A stretch of DNA of 64,000 nucleotides from Mugil cephalus. Taxonomy: Eukaryota > Chordata > Actinopteri > Mugiliformes > Mugilidae. Below, in pieces: positions 1 to 20,700 of the stretch (within the stretch, counting starts at the first letter, position 1; each line of letters opens with the position of its first letter). The DNA is taken from assembly GCF_022458985.1 (NCBI RefSeq), contig NC_061785.1, positions 3,958,204 to 4,022,203 of the forward strand, in the 5' to 3' direction. The notes beneath the pieces are model-generated. The model saw only the letters and a list, made by a program, of their open reading frames with translations. It made no database searches and was not told the origin of the DNA. The position numbers and the translations under genes were made by a program.

Positions 1-2130
1 ACCACCCCCACCACCACAGTGTGACTGTGTGAGAAAATGAATGATGCATCGAAATTTGTGCATCTAAAATGGAAAAGCGCTGTATAAAACCAATGCAAAG
101 TCAAAAAGTACGTATGAGAAGACGATGCGAGGATTTAAAGTGAAATGGCGATAGGGTTCTACCTATTAGACATTAAGATCTTAGCAGAAGGACATTAGCT
201 CGTAGCTCAGTGCTCTTGTGCTCCTCAGTAGTCCCTCACTACCATTATGTTTATGTTACAATTACCAAGTTGTTTTTTTTTTTTTATTACAAGAAGTACT
301 TTACAAGGGTCAAATCAGTGCTTGGAGAAAACGGCAGCAGGGATTAGCTGGAGATGTCCCTGGCTCCAAGGGCAGATTGGAAGGAGCTCCCTTTGACTTG
401 AGCTCGCAGAAAAGGAAACTGCGTGAGGTTGCCTGGAGATTATGGATCCCTGCTTAAATAAAGACAATTACTTCGGCTCTCATAGCCGGGTTCATCTCAT
501 TTTAACGTCCCCCGCCCGTGCTTTCTAAAGGCAGAAGCCTTTTTACCGCTTGATTCACGGACGTGTAAAGCTAACAGGTGGCTAAGTGCTGCACGCCAGG
601 CGAAAAAGCAGCGCCGGGTGTGATCTGGCTTTAAGCTATCTATTCCCTGCACCTGGACGCGTTTGCCGGTTGTCGACATCTGTTTTCTTGGGATAATAAT
701 GCAGTCGATGATCGCAGTCAGTTCTGTACTCACTGACCCCGAAACTGTTTGGGGAGCGAAGGGTCATGTTGACGCTGTCGATGTATTTGAACCGTCCCTA
801 GAAATGATGGATTACTTCTCTTTGCGCTCTTGCGTGTCACGTACTCCCATCTTTTCTTTTCTTTTTTTTTTCGGGGGGAAGCTAAGCAGCGTCCTGAGAT
901 CGATATATGATGCTGAAGCAGATTTTTGGGAATATTTAAAGTTAAACAACAGCAGCACAACAGCACGCAGCCTCCCGTTTTCTTGCGGCAGCGCAGCCAG
1001 ACAGCATTGTATCAGGCCGGGATCAAAACCAATCCACTGATCCTCTTTCCCCGAGAGGCTCATCCAGCTTTGGAGCCTCTGAGATCCCGCACGATATACG
1101 ACTAAGACCGCCGCTGCTAAGCCCGAGGATTCTGAACTTCATTTTTTATTTATTTATTTATTTATTTTGTGTGTGTGTGTGTGTTTCTGCGTGTAACCTT
1201 CATGTGCACAAGTGTAGATTTATGCTCTACTATTTTAATATTGAGGGGGGAAGGAAAAAAAAGGTGATTAGCTTTTTTCTTGCACCTGCAATAAAGTTCT
1301 TTTATTTGCTTACACATGTTACATATCATGACACATATACTCGCATACAATAGAGGTCATTTCATACATCAAATTCTAATGCCTGAATGACAGCTGAAGT
1401 AGAAAGTAAATTGTGAATTATTTACTCAATTCTCACAAGGGAGCTAATGAAAAAGCCAGGGGCCTTTTTCTTTCTTTCTTTCTTTCTTTCTTTTTAAATT
1501 CGCTGGAAGCAGAGCTGGTGCCGTAAATATTTACTGAAGCAAACGTCTCAGTCGGGGCTCGACTCAGTCAAAGTTTATGCACTGTTTCGGCTCCACTGAT
1601 TACATCACGGCTCCTCGCTTTAACTCAAACAGTTTCCAGGTAGTCCCCCAAAGCCACGCTGACAGGATTAAGCGCCATGAATCGATGCTCTATTGATTAT
1701 AGATTGTGTAACAGGAAGCGCAGGGACACGAAGCTCGGCTTTGCCCTTCGAGGGATTTCGCTAAAAGTGTCTCAGAAAGTGCACGGAGGGTTGCTCTGTA
1801 ATCTCAGGTTGTCAGACCACATGTAGGCCTCCATGGACGGACTTGCCTCAACCGTTGCAATCGGCGAAGAAACAAAATAAATAAATCTCTGAGAAGTTTG
1901 GCCTGTACCATCGCACAGTCAGTTACGCTACTCTTGCATCTTTGCGCACTCGTGTGCATAAACATCTGATGAGGCTTCGCCAGCCTCCTTTAACCTCTGT
2001 AAGAAGGGTATTTAAAGCCCAAAGCTGTGTGGATCTCAAACGCTGGCTGGCAATCAAATCCTATCAAGCCCTCTTACAGGAGAGGTAGAAGCGGTGTCCG
2101 GTCGGACCGTGACTCCTGGCCAAAACCAAA
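1..2130. other. Intergenic region downstream of pde6c, no gene recognised
   Basis: No conserved protein, tRNA or rRNA is recognisable on either strand. Visible items are simple repeats: an ATTT run at about 1142–1166 followed by a GT run to about 1184, and a TTCT run at about 1470–1493. A plus-strand AATAAA lies at 457–462. It follows a short open stretch after a pyrimidine-rich tract ending near 290, which could be a terminal exon of an unseen gene but matches no family I know. The block 1500–1860 is unique, non-repetitive sequence of mixed composition. In human the gene beyond PDE6C is FRA10AC1; I see no part of it here. Confidence 0.5.
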
Positions 2131-3193
2131 ACCTCAGTCAAAGCTTCAGTTTTATTCTTAAGTTTACACAATTTACATCTTTTACACAGTCTCTATGTCG
2201 TATAACTATATACATGTGAAATCAAGAACGTTTAAGAGAATAACTTATCTTTTGGAAATTGGAAATTCGATCTAAACCCCAGCGTACATGCATTTCTCAA
2301 ACAGCTTAAAAAGTGTTGGTCAGATGTCAGTAAAGCTACGTCTAAATCACCATTTCGCCGCACATTCGCCGCATCCACAGGTCTGCAACGGCCTCAAACT
2401 CTCCGTTCATGAAGACAATTCAAGTACAAAATACGCAAAAGAATCAAAAAATATATATATATATATATATATGCGTGTCTGTGTGTGTGTAAATAGATAA
2501 ATTGCATATTAAAAGAAACACAACCTGTCATTGGTAACTTCTGAGGCGAGAGCCCTTCTCCATCTCGGTGTTACTCACGTCCCGGTAAATGTGACCAACG
2601 TGCCTTTAACCATTTAAAGGAAAAAGGAAAAACTTTGACCCACTCCTCTGTAGGTATGAGGTTACGTGGTCACTGTCCCTGCCTGCCCTCCACTCCTCTC
2701 TTCAGTTCTGCCGCTGCCAAGTGCATTGTGCAACCTATAGTATGACTGTATTGTGTGTTTACCGACTGACCTCGGGCTACTTTAGGATATCCAACCACGG
2801 CAGAAGCGTGTGGTTTGTCTCTAAGCTAAAGGGGAGTGTGCGTTGACCGTCCATTTCCTGCGCGTTGTTGCACAAAGCAGACGAAGAAGAAAGTTTTTCG
2901 AAAACACGTCTTCGGAGTCGAACGCCTTCTCAGCTTTACTTCCTGGTGAAGCTTCTGACTCTTCCCTCCTTTGAAGAATCTTAGTCTTAGTTCCGGGTCT
3001 AATCCAGACCAGACCTCGCTACGCTAGACTAGTGGGCTACGCTGAGCCGGAGCGGACCGACGTGGGCTGGACTGGACTACGCTGGTAGTAGTAGATGGAC
3101 GAGACCAGGCCCAAGGAAAAGATCCAAGGCCGGTGTTGACTAGGTTAGTCCTAAACAGGCCGCGTCAGTCCAGATCCGAGCACCGGAGGAGAC
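2130..3193 (-). other. pde6c: Probable pde6c 3' untranslated region
   Basis: This stretch follows the pde6c stop codon (3194–3196) on the minus strand. The best minus-strand poly(A) signal is AATAAA, read as TTTATT at 2151–2156, giving a 3'UTR of about 1.05 kb. Inside it are a TA/GT microsatellite at about 2454–2490 and an imperfect internal duplication of GCTACGCTAGACTAG-like and GGACTACGCTGG-like words near 3015–3085. The 3' end is inferred from the signal alone. Confidence 0.5.
2151..2156 (-). promoter_or_regulatory. pde6c: Candidate poly(A) signal of pde6c
   Basis: TTTATT on the plus strand reads AATAAA on the minus strand. It is the first clear consensus hexamer well downstream of the pde6c stop. 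The choice is inferred from position only. Confidence 0.45.
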
Positions 3194-12227
<9,034 letters not shown>

Positions 12228-12565
12228 TTTGAGTTAAGTTTTATATTCCTCTCTTCTTCTTTTTATTTCGTTAGAAAAGCATCACCCAAGTGTAGGTGCA
12301 GAAGGAAGCTGCGCTGTGGCCTGCAGGGTTCGGATGGATCAGATGCGTCAGTGCGAGCGGACATGCATCCTCCTCCACGGTCCCCAAGGGAGTCACTAAC
12401 GCGTCCCGTGTGTCCACGGACAGGCAGGGCAGGACGGGACCGGTGTGCGGCTTAGAGGCTGAAGGGATCAAAGTGGGCCCTAATTAATGTGACGTCATGA
12501 CATTAAAAGCCCTGCTCTAAGCGTCCTTAACCCGCAAATCCCAACGCTGATCATTTTATATCCCC
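12228..12565 (-). promoter_or_regulatory. pde6c: 5'UTR and putative proximal promoter of pde6c
   Basis: Immediately upstream of the pde6c ATG. A palindromic CRE, TGACGTCA, lies at 12490–12497 beside TAATTA at 12481–12486. A TATA-like ATATAAAA on the minus strand lies at about 12555–12562. A second ATATAAAA at about 12236–12244 is too close to the ATG to be the TATA box unless the 5'UTR is negligible. No canonical CRX site (TTAATCC/GGATTA) was seen in these few hundred bases. The transcription start is not determined. Confidence 0.4.
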
Positions 12566-12851
12566 ACCTAAGGAAGGATGTGAGAGAGGGAGAGTGTTGT
12601 CAGGTCAGATGCAGGTTCACCAGGAGACGATTTGTTTTGTTATGAACTGATGGAGAAGAAGAAGGAGATGTGTGGACTTCAGAAAAAACAGCAATCAGCT
12701 TCACCCTCACCGATACCAAAGTCCCCTAAGTCCAACCGTTGACTTTCAAGTTGTCTAAAGCTCTTTAATTCCCAGGTATTTGCAGTTCCCACCAGCCCCT
12801 GATCTCTACAGCCCCACCCCTCCCATTATGGGACCAATCAAGAGACACATA

Positions 12852-13162
12852 CACCGATCAGCCACAACATTGTGACGACAGGACAGAATAACATTTAAAC
12901 CATCTTATGACAATATAAAGTTCTGTTGGGAAACTTGCCTGGTATTCATTTGTGTGGATGTTACTTAGACATGTAGCACCCACCTAGACCAGACCAGACA
13001 CCCCCACCCCATAGTAATGATGCCTTGATGGCTCCTTGATGCCCCCCACTAACACCACTCAAACCCCCAGAAGGTCAGTACCCATCGTCTGGTGAGTTAC
13101 AACTGTTTTGGAGGCACAAGGTAGACCTACACAGCATTAGGAAGCTGGCTATAATGTTGGCT
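12852..13162 (+). mobile_element. TIR-type non-autonomous DNA element, copy 1
   Basis: Preceded by TA, it begins CACCGATCAGCCACAACATT, continues with the internal words AACATTTAAACCATCTT, TGTAGCACCCACC and CCCATAGTAATGA, and fades out near AAGCTGGCTATAATGTTGG. At least four other stretches in the window share this order (20514, 43155, 59519, 61973). The complete copy at 43155 shows an inverted end, so this is a MITE-like family with TA target sites, as in Tc1/mariner-type elements. No ORF. Confidence 0.75.
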
Positions 13163-13164
13163 TT

Positions 13165-14265
13165 CCTGAATCCTCAAATAACCTTCTCAATAAGCCAATC
13201 CCATGTCACTGTTCAGTCCTTGAATGCCACCGTGGAGGAAGTACCCATATAGCAACAGCAGCTGGCACAGGTCCAGATCCATAACGGAAGTCTGCTTTAT
13301 GTGCGAGCACTCTACCTGTGCTCTAATGAAATCATCACAGAGGTATCGGCCACCGAGCTGGAACGTGGCCAATTAGCGGGACTCAGATGTCTGGGAACGA
13401 GGCCCTAAACAAAGGTGGCTGGCTATGATTAACTGTGGTTAACGGCTGGCACGCTGGCAAGACATGGAGTTCCCCACTATTTTCTGCTTTGAGGATTAAG
13501 GCGGACTTATCAAGGGAGAACTACAAAAGGAGCGTGGATTTGAGGCATTGTGGAGATAAGTTAGAGCGGCCCACTTCACAGTGGGAGAAGCTGGTTGGGT
13601 GTTAGTGTGGGGAAGAGAAGCGTGGGCAGACAGCAGGAGTGTTAATCACTGAACTTCTGATATCCAGAGGCATCAAGCCAGGACAGACACAACCAGGGAA
13701 TAGTTTGGGGAAGGAAGTGAGAGTGGGAACCCCAACCTGGTTATCTTTTTGAATATTGTGCAATGACAAACATTAACCTTCTTAAACCTTTAAATGGTGT
13801 CCAGTGCATCAAAAGCAGTCCACAACTCTAGGGGGCCCTTTCTATCTAAAAGCCATGAAAGATTTCACTAGTTTTGAAAGATACATCAGAACCATGGACA
13901 GGCCACTACTGAAAGTCAGTACCTGTGTTATGTTTTCAGACTGAAAGCAGATCTGTATTTTTCTGGATGCACCGTATCTGGTACAGGATGTTGTGTGTTT
14001 TTGGGGAAATTGTATTGAACAGGTTTACAAGGGTTACGGTTACAAAGGTTACCTTGCCTTAGTTTGCTTTGAACACTGGGACATGCAGAATACACAACAA
14101 AATAGGGCGCAAACTGGCTCAGTGATGTCATTTACACCAAAATATTTACTCTGGATTGTAACATGTAGTCCTATTAAATGTCCCAGCTGCAGCTGACGCC
14201 TATTCTTTAATGATGAACTCTTAAAGAAACAGAATTCTCCTCAAGCCCCATGTGGTAGGTCTGCC
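13165..14265. other. Intergenic DNA, nothing recognised
   Basis: Unique sequence between the two relics upstream of pde6c. Short open stretches exist on both strands but none resembles a known protein. No promoter or RNA gene seen. Confidence 0.5.
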
Positions 14266-14269
14266 TCAG

Positions 14270-14560
14270 CTCTGAGGATGGTATTGGTATTGGTATACAT
14301 GGGTGCATTCGCTGATACTAAATATATATGATTTTCATCCACTGGCCGCCCTGTGCTGCTGGAGTTGCTGCAGACCCGTGCAGCCCATACATTGCCTCAC
14401 ATTTGTTGTCATGTTATTCATTGTCATTTTCGTCATGTAACAGGAAGGAGAAAAAGAACTATCAGCTCCACATATCGGCTCTTAAAAATCTGCACCAATG
14501 CTGATGAAAAAACGGTATCGGCCCTAAAAAATTCATATCGGTCAGTCTCTACTATGGTCA
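14270..14560. mobile_element. hAT-like non-autonomous element relic (ATCGG words)
   Basis: Starts with a repeated GGTATTGGTAT word and ends AAATTCATATCGGTCAGTCTCTAC, with CACATATCGGCTC and ACGGTATCGGCCC inside. Elements whose ends carry these TATCGG words are very common in fish genomes and are usually placed with hAT-type DNA transposons. A related fragment in reverse orientation is at 49925–50010. There is no transposase. Confidence 0.5.
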
Positions 14561-14599
14561 TCCACCTTCTTTCTTTCTTCTTTCTCTTGAAAATGGGGC

Positions 14600-16390
14600 A
14601 GTAGGGGGAGGTAGACCACATGGTCGGATCTGGGGTTTCTCCATGGCCCTGGCTTTATCACTGAAGGTGAATATAGTGCTCAGTCGCTAGGGATCATAAC
14701 ATCTGGTCCTATCAAGCAACCTACAAAAGAGCAACCTCTGGGACTCAGTGGTCCTAAACCTTTTTTTTCTTGAAGCTCTCACTTTTATCTACATTCAAAG
14801 CTTTCTTCTCAGCTTGAATCCATAATGACTCCTGATATGACTTGCAGTGTTAATCCTAGCATATGAATTCAAACATGCTTCCCTGTTCAGTTCACAGACC
14901 GTAGAAAACCTGTGTTTTTCTACAGTCTGGGGTTCAAACTTCTGGAATCTGTAATAGGGTCGGTAGAAGAGGGGCCCTGACGGGGGTTAGTGGAGTTTTG
15001 TCGATACCCTCCAGAGCCTTCATGAGTTAGAGGGAGTTTGTGTCTTTAGGTTACAGGGTGTAGTGGTGTCTGATTGGGTTATGTTTTGTTTGGACAAACT
15101 GAAAGACCCACAATTCACTGTATGGATCCACATGATCCACTCACCAGAGCTCCAAAGTTCAAATGGAAGCCGAGCTTTGAGTCATGAGGTGTTTTGCTCA
15201 ATCCACTACTTCTCTGTAGGATTTATAGTAAGTTTCTAACTTCATCAAAACCGCAAACCACAAGCCTCCTGCCTTCAGCAGCCTGTTGACCTGTACGCTC
15301 CTTAAAAAATGTTCAACACAAACCCAGCAGAGTAACATACAGAGCAGTTCTTGGCCAATTTTCACGATTACGAAATTGTTGCTCTGCCTCCTGGCCAAAT
15401 TCCAGCTGCTAACATTTTTCCGCACAAGAGTGATTGCGCTGTTTTTTTTTTTTTTTTCTTTCAGTTTTGGTTATGCAATCTGCAGATGTTTGGCTGCGCT
15501 GTGCTCCTTCATCCAAGCGAGCCCTCAGAGGAGTGGTTATACGATCTCAGTGCAAAACAACAGCATCAATTCATTTAAAAAAAGCAGAAATTGGACATGG
15601 CAGATTTGATTCAGATGGAAAACAGGCCCCTGTCAGGGAGGAGAGTAGGTATTTGTTGCACATAGTGATGCGCTTTTTAACTTTGCAAATCCAAAAAACA
15701 GCAGAAAGAAACAAGTTGAATGTGATCCTGGAAAAGCATCTTCCAAACACAGATGTTCTTGAGTCATTTAACTTTGCAGAGGTGTCAAAATGCACAACTG
15801 ATCTCTGATGGATCCCTTACATGACAGCAGAAAATACTTCTAACAGACCCGGACAGGCGTCATCCATGCGGATTAATCCTAGATTTTTGATACGAGAGAA
15901 CGTTTAGGGCAGATAAACTGAAGCTCACGAAAATGTGCCGCATCGTGTTTTTTTTTTTTTCTGAGAATGGACTCTGTCCACAGCTGACAGGGACACGGAG
16001 TTACACCGGCTGATGCAACTGATACTTTGATACATTGATAGTGGCTGTAAGGCACACATAACAAACGTAAAACACACATAAAAAAAGACTTTAAGTGCAG
16101 TTTTTGTGCTTGTACGTGTGTGCGTGTGTGCGTGCACGCTCATGCTCCTTAAAAAATAGGTCACATTCACCACCTTGTATTCTCAGAGTGATTGTGTAAC
16201 TCAGTGTATTACAGATGTGTGTTTGCATCTATACGTTTTACTTCTTATTCCAGATGACCTTTGATAAGACAAAAAAAAACGAACAAAAAAACAACAGTTA
16301 AAAACAGTTACAGAAAAACACTTTTAGGGGTGGGAGTGGGGTACTGAGGGGAACGCGTAAATCAATAGGGCCGGGGCCTACAGTTATGTA
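14600..16390. other. Intergenic DNA upstream of rbp4
   Basis: No gene recognised. Contains a T run at 15441–15457, a T run near 15948–15960, and a TGTGCGTG-type simple repeat near 16113–16135. The block 15280–15850 is open on the plus strand in several frames, but the peptides are low-complexity or unrelated to known families. Confidence 0.5.
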
Positions 16391-16393
16391 AAT

Positions 16394-16538
16394 GTTTGTC
16401 CAATAGAAGGAGAGCTAGCTGTGGGGGGAACAGGGGAGGTTCAGGTCCCTACGAGTCATTATGCAATATCAGCCAGCTGCATATAAGGCCGGGTCCAGAG
16501 TGGGGATCAGGGGATCGCTGTGAGCTGCCCATAACAAG
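16394..16538 (+). promoter_or_regulatory. rbp4: rbp4 promoter and non-coding first exon
   Basis: A TATA box, ATATAAGG, lies at 16481–16488. Upstream are TTATGCAAT at 16459–16467 (a near-perfect C/EBP site), a CCAAT box at 16400–16404, and TGTTTGTC just before it (FOXA-like). This is the expected make-up of a liver promoter. Transcription should start near 16510. The first exon is non-coding and ends at 16538 with the donor ACAAG|GTATGT; the next exon begins at 16733, one base before the ATG. The TATA and splice sites are read directly; the factor assignments are inference. Confidence 0.75.
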
Positions 16539-16733
16539 GTATGTACTGAGAGCATTTCCAGACTTTTGACCAACTGAAGCGAATTTCTTTTTTAAAAAGT
16601 AGATTGTGAGACGTCATTTTTAAGAAATCCTGTTCGTCTCCATTGTCTACCTTTGCGGTTTTGCCTTGTTTTCTGCGTCCGCCTGCACCCACACATCTCG
16701 TTTCTCTTTTTTTTCTGCTTCTTCTGTGGTAGA

Positions 16734-18241
16734 ATGCTGCTGCGGTGTGTTGTAGCCCTCTGCCTTGTGGCCCTGTCCTGGGCACAGGACTGCCAGGTAG
16801 CCAACATTAAGGTCATGCAGGACTTTGACAGAACCAGGGTAAGTTGAAAACACAAAGATTTGTTAACTTTTTAATAAAATTTTGCAGATTTTTGCAGATT
16901 TTGCAGACCTCTAAACGAATCATTGCATCCCTGCCCATCGTCGCGTTTAATTAAAAAAACGTGGACTCCTTCGTTACAGTATGCAGGCACGTGGTACGCC
17001 GTAGGAAAGAAGGACCCAGAGGGTTTGTTCCTTCTCGACAACATCGTGGCCCAGTTCACCATTAGCGAGGACGGCAAAATGACTGCCACAGCTAAAGGCA
17101 GAGTCATCATCCTCAAGTAGGTTTCTCAAGCTCTGGGCTAATTGGTCAACATTAGCGTGCTTTTTCATGTTTTTGTCTCACGCGTTTTCCAATATTTCGC
17201 CCCCTCTCAGCAATTGGGAAATGTGCGCCGACATGATGGCCACCTTTGAGGATACTCCCGACCCCGCCAAGTTCAGGATGAAGTACTGGGGAGTCGCATC
17301 CTACTTGCAGACTGGAAGTAAGTAGCAGAACGGTTACGTCCCCACACTGAATAGGACCTGACTTGAGTGTGAATCGGCTGCTCTCTGGGTCCGCCCACGC
17401 GGAGAAGGGTTTGCAGGTGCTAGGAACACTGTTGATCATCAATCACCAGGACCCTGACCCTGGAACTCTCAGCCAATGCTTTAGGAAAAAGGTTCAGCAC
17501 GTCCTCTGAAATAAATCTGTTGACTGCAGCTTTGGCACCGACGTTAAGCATGTTTGTGATTTACGGTACCTCGGGGGTTGATCCCAGGCCTTTAACCAGA
17601 CTATTATTACCCACGACCCATTTCTTTATACTTTCACTCTCAGATTGCGAAACAGAGTCAACAACACATTTTGTCCTTCGGTGAACCGTTTTCGATTCGG
17701 CATCGATCTAATCTCTCCCCTTCCCTCCCTCACCTCAGACGATGACCACTGGGTTATCGACACCGACTACGACAACTACGCAATCCACTACTCCTGCAGA
17801 CTTCTAGACTCCGACGGCACCTGCTTAGACAGCTACTCCTTCATATTCTCCCGTCACCCGACCGGCCTGAGGCCGGAGGACCAGGTCACCGTCGTCCAGA
17901 AGAAGATGGAGCTGTGTCTCCTCGGCAAATACAGACGCGTCGCACACACCGGTGAGTCGGACTCATCCGAGTTCATGCTTATTTGTTTTTTTCCACCATT
18001 TACTGATCCGTGCTCTCTGGGTCGATCAATAAGGTGAAAGACCAAGTGAATGATTGATTGACCTGAGTTGTGTAAACCCTCTTGTGACCGACTTGATTGA
18101 CTGACGACATCATTCTGAAATCAATGCTGGAAATACATTAGACATTTAGACTTTTAATATAACTGATCTAAAATGTGTCTCTGCCCTGCAGGCTTCTGCC
18201 AGGAGAGCGGATCTCTTGACCCACCGAGCCCCCCTTCCTAA
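16734..18241 (+). CDS. rbp4: Retinol-binding protein 4, plasma
   Basis: Secreted lipocalin that carries all-trans-retinol from liver to tissues, including eye, bound to transthyretin in plasma. Coding exons 16734–16838, 16980–17116, 17211–17317, 17739–17951 and 18192–18241 join in one frame to 203 aa. A signal peptide ([17 protein letters not shown]) is followed by mature QDCQVANIK. The lipocalin GxW motif is YAGTWYA (Gly38, Trp40), and TDYDNYA is the second lipocalin motif. Six cysteines (20, 86, 136, 145, 176, 190) reproduce the human disulphide spacing exactly (pairs 156, 104 and 9 residues apart). [22 protein letters not shown] and [14 protein letters not shown] are strongly conserved. 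The tail after the last cysteine, [13 protein letters not shown], differs from the mammalian end and lacks its terminal Asn-Leu-Leu. The first coding ATG is one base after a splice acceptor. Confidence 0.98.
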
Positions 18242-18394
18242 GAGCCCCCCTTCAACCACCACCTCCACCATCCGCCATCCGCCATCCACCCCTGAGACTG
18301 TGGACTGGTCTCAGACTGAATCCCACTTCTTCCCTTTTACCTCTATTTTATGTCTGTCTTGAAAAGGGAAAGAAGCTTGTCCATCTTTTAAAAA

Positions 18395-18400
18395 AATAAA
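18395..18400 (+). promoter_or_regulatory. rbp4: Proximal poly(A) signal of rbp4
   Basis: AATAAA about 155 bases after the rbp4 stop, followed by ordinary sequence. Use here would give a short 3'UTR. Confidence 0.7.
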
Positions 18401-18830
18401 CTAAAATGGGAAACTTCAAGCTGCAATATTCACAAGAAAAGACTTTTCTTCGTTAAGTGTTTCCATTAGTTAGAGTTGCATGTTGTATTTTTTTTTTCTT
18501 TTGTAAAGGAAAATTGCATAAAACAAACTTTAAATGTGAACCGATGCTTCCTCTGTGATGCCAGTGAGAAAACATGTCAGACAGTAGCGTTGTCTGGAAT
18601 TACCCCTCTCATAAAATATCTCCTCTTTAAGTGAACCTGGACTCTAAACGCCACGTTGGCTAAAAAGAAAAAAACAGGTTTCCACGTCACTGAAGGTACG
18701 GTACGCATGGTACATTGTAGCACAAATGCACATAGACCTTAAAACATGCACAGTTACTATATTTAGGCGTACAGTAAGTAAGTCAAGGTTGTTTCCTAAT
18801 GCCAAGATGTGAACTTGATCGAGTTTTTGA

Positions 18831-18836
18831 AATAAA
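18831..18836 (+). promoter_or_regulatory. rbp4: Distal poly(A) signal of rbp4
   Basis: A second AATAAA, about 590 bases after the stop, followed within 30–60 bases by GT-rich sequence (GTCACAGAGTTTGCTTC, then TCGTGTTGGATGTG). Alternative 3' ends are possible. Confidence 0.6.
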
Positions 18837-19164
18837 AACCTTAAAACAACGTCACAGAGTTTGCTTCTGGGTTACTCTTTAGCTATTTCGTGTTGGATGT
18901 GATCTGTAAAACAAACAAACAAACAAAAAAAAAAAACGGGGGCATGACATGAGCTTCCAGTAGCACAGTGGGGCTTAACGCTCGGCAGAGGAGACTCCCA
19001 CTTGATCAGCGGGAGATAGAAAACCTTTGACCGTTGACTCATTTCATTGTTTGTTCTGTAACACTGAGCTTTCTGACATTTCCTTTCATCACTCGGCAGT
19101 TTTCAATGAACTGTTCCAACATTCAAAATGTCAGCGACCTGGATTTGGATGACTTAATCTACAG

Positions 19165-20093
19165 CCAGGGTGTCATTTTAGTTCAGGGGAGTCCAAAAAT
19201 GTCCTCCTTTGCTTCAGTGTTCGTTATGAAAATGGTTCCATTTAATAAAATATCCTTTTACAAAACATTTTATGAACCTGAAGTGCAATTCTGACATATT
19301 ACTGCCATCTTCAGCCCTATTTTTGGCCCCATAGTTTTATCTATCTTGGACTTTCGTCTGTGATTTTAATCCCATGCGAATCGTCCACGTAATTTGCAAT
19401 GTAAAAATTTCACCACAAACTACCTACCATAATTCTGGTAACACAGAGGTCCTCTGATAAAACTAATCCAGTGTGAATCGACACATCTCTGTGATTTAGA
19501 GGTGAGTTTCTACTTTTTTGAAACTTTTGTTTGATCTGTATTTTTTTTTCTCTCCCTTGTCTCTTAAGAATTATGAAGAACGTGCTATAATTCAAAGTCT
19601 GGACAGAAGTTACAGCCCAAAGTCAAGATGTCGCTTAACTATTGAACCGTTTAGACGGATTAAACCATTAAACCAACCACTAATGTGTTCATCTGCAAAG
19701 GTGAAGCTGGTTTAAATACCAACAGGTCGTTGGTAATTTCTTCCAGAGAATAAAAAGTATCATTAGTTTATATTTACCATCGATTATATTTTTGCAAAGT
19801 AATTAAAACTGTCTCTGATGCAGTGGGGTGAGATGGAAAGTAGCAGAGCCACGACAACAGAACGTAAGTTTGAGTAAAACACAGAGTTCTTTTATCCTGT
19901 GTCAATGAACCACATGAAATTGACACATAGGGGTTAATATCTGAATCACAGGGACGTTCTCAGTTAAAACCAATCCAGTGTGAATATAGCTTAAATTGTT
20001 ATATTGACTCTTTGTAAATTCATCCTGCAGGGCCGGGATGGAACCTCTTGCAGGACTCTTTTGGCCCACGGGCTGCATGTTTCGACACTCCTG
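19165..20093. mobile_element. hAT-like non-autonomous transposon, 0.93 kb
   Basis: The left end CCAGGGTGTCATTTTAGTTC and the right end GCATGTTTCGACACTCCTG are inverted copies at their tips (CAGGGTGTC against CAGGAGTGTC). The subterminal GGCCGGGATGGAACCTCTTG and TTTTGGCCCACGGGCTGCAT are typical of a very common fish hAT family. The eight bases on either side, ATCTACAG (19157–19164) and CTCTATAG (20094–20101), match at six of eight positions, as expected for an old 8-bp hAT target duplication. No transposase. It lies between the rbp4 and cep55 3' ends. Confidence 0.75.
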
Positions 20094-20513
20094 CTCTATA
20101 GTGTTGTCAGCGGGATGTTTTCATTATTTAGTTGTTATTTGTTGTACCCATTTAAGGTGCTTTTGACTTTTAAGTGTTAATTCTGGATATAAGGCAACAT
20201 GTGGAGGGGGTTTGGGGTATTGGCGATGCACCCATTGGTTTGAGGGAAGTAAATAGTTGTATTTTCCCCCCTCAAAGAGCCAAACAATGGCTTGTTTTGC
20301 ATGTCCTGGTGGTTGATTTCCCTTGAGAGCTGCCTACAATTTAAATTCTTTATTGTTATATAATACAAAATAACACGCTGAACTGATTAGCACCAAATAT
20401 TTCACAAATCCATGGTTCCCAGATGTGGAATCCAGCAGATTTTCATGTAAACGATTTCCACATCAGGATGATAATCGGCCGGCTTAATTCCTGCGTCCGG
20501 TACGTGATTAAGG

Positions 20514-20700
20514 ACACTGATCAGCCACAACATTATGACTACCCACAAGAGTAGTAAATAACATCTTGTGACAATTCAGTGTTCTGCTGGGAAACGTTTG
20601 GACCTGGAATTCATTGGTGTGGATGTTACAATACTTAGATATGTAGCACCCACCTAAACCAGTGCAGGCACCCCCATCTCATAGCAATGACACCCCCAGC
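20514..20700 (+). mobile_element. TIR-type element, copy 2 (3' truncated)
   Basis: Begins CACTGATCAGCCACAACATT and keeps the family order (ACATCTTGTGACAATTCAG, TGTAGCACCCACC, CATAGCAATGACACC), then loses similarity near GGATGCAGCCTGAT. The inverted right end is missing. Confidence 0.75.

Noticed and set aside
218..457. Plus-strand open frame ending just before an AATAAA, as a terminal exon
   Set aside because: No known protein C-terminus recognised (checked mentally against FRA10AC1 and LGI1), and only one weak acceptor supports it. Left as intergenic.
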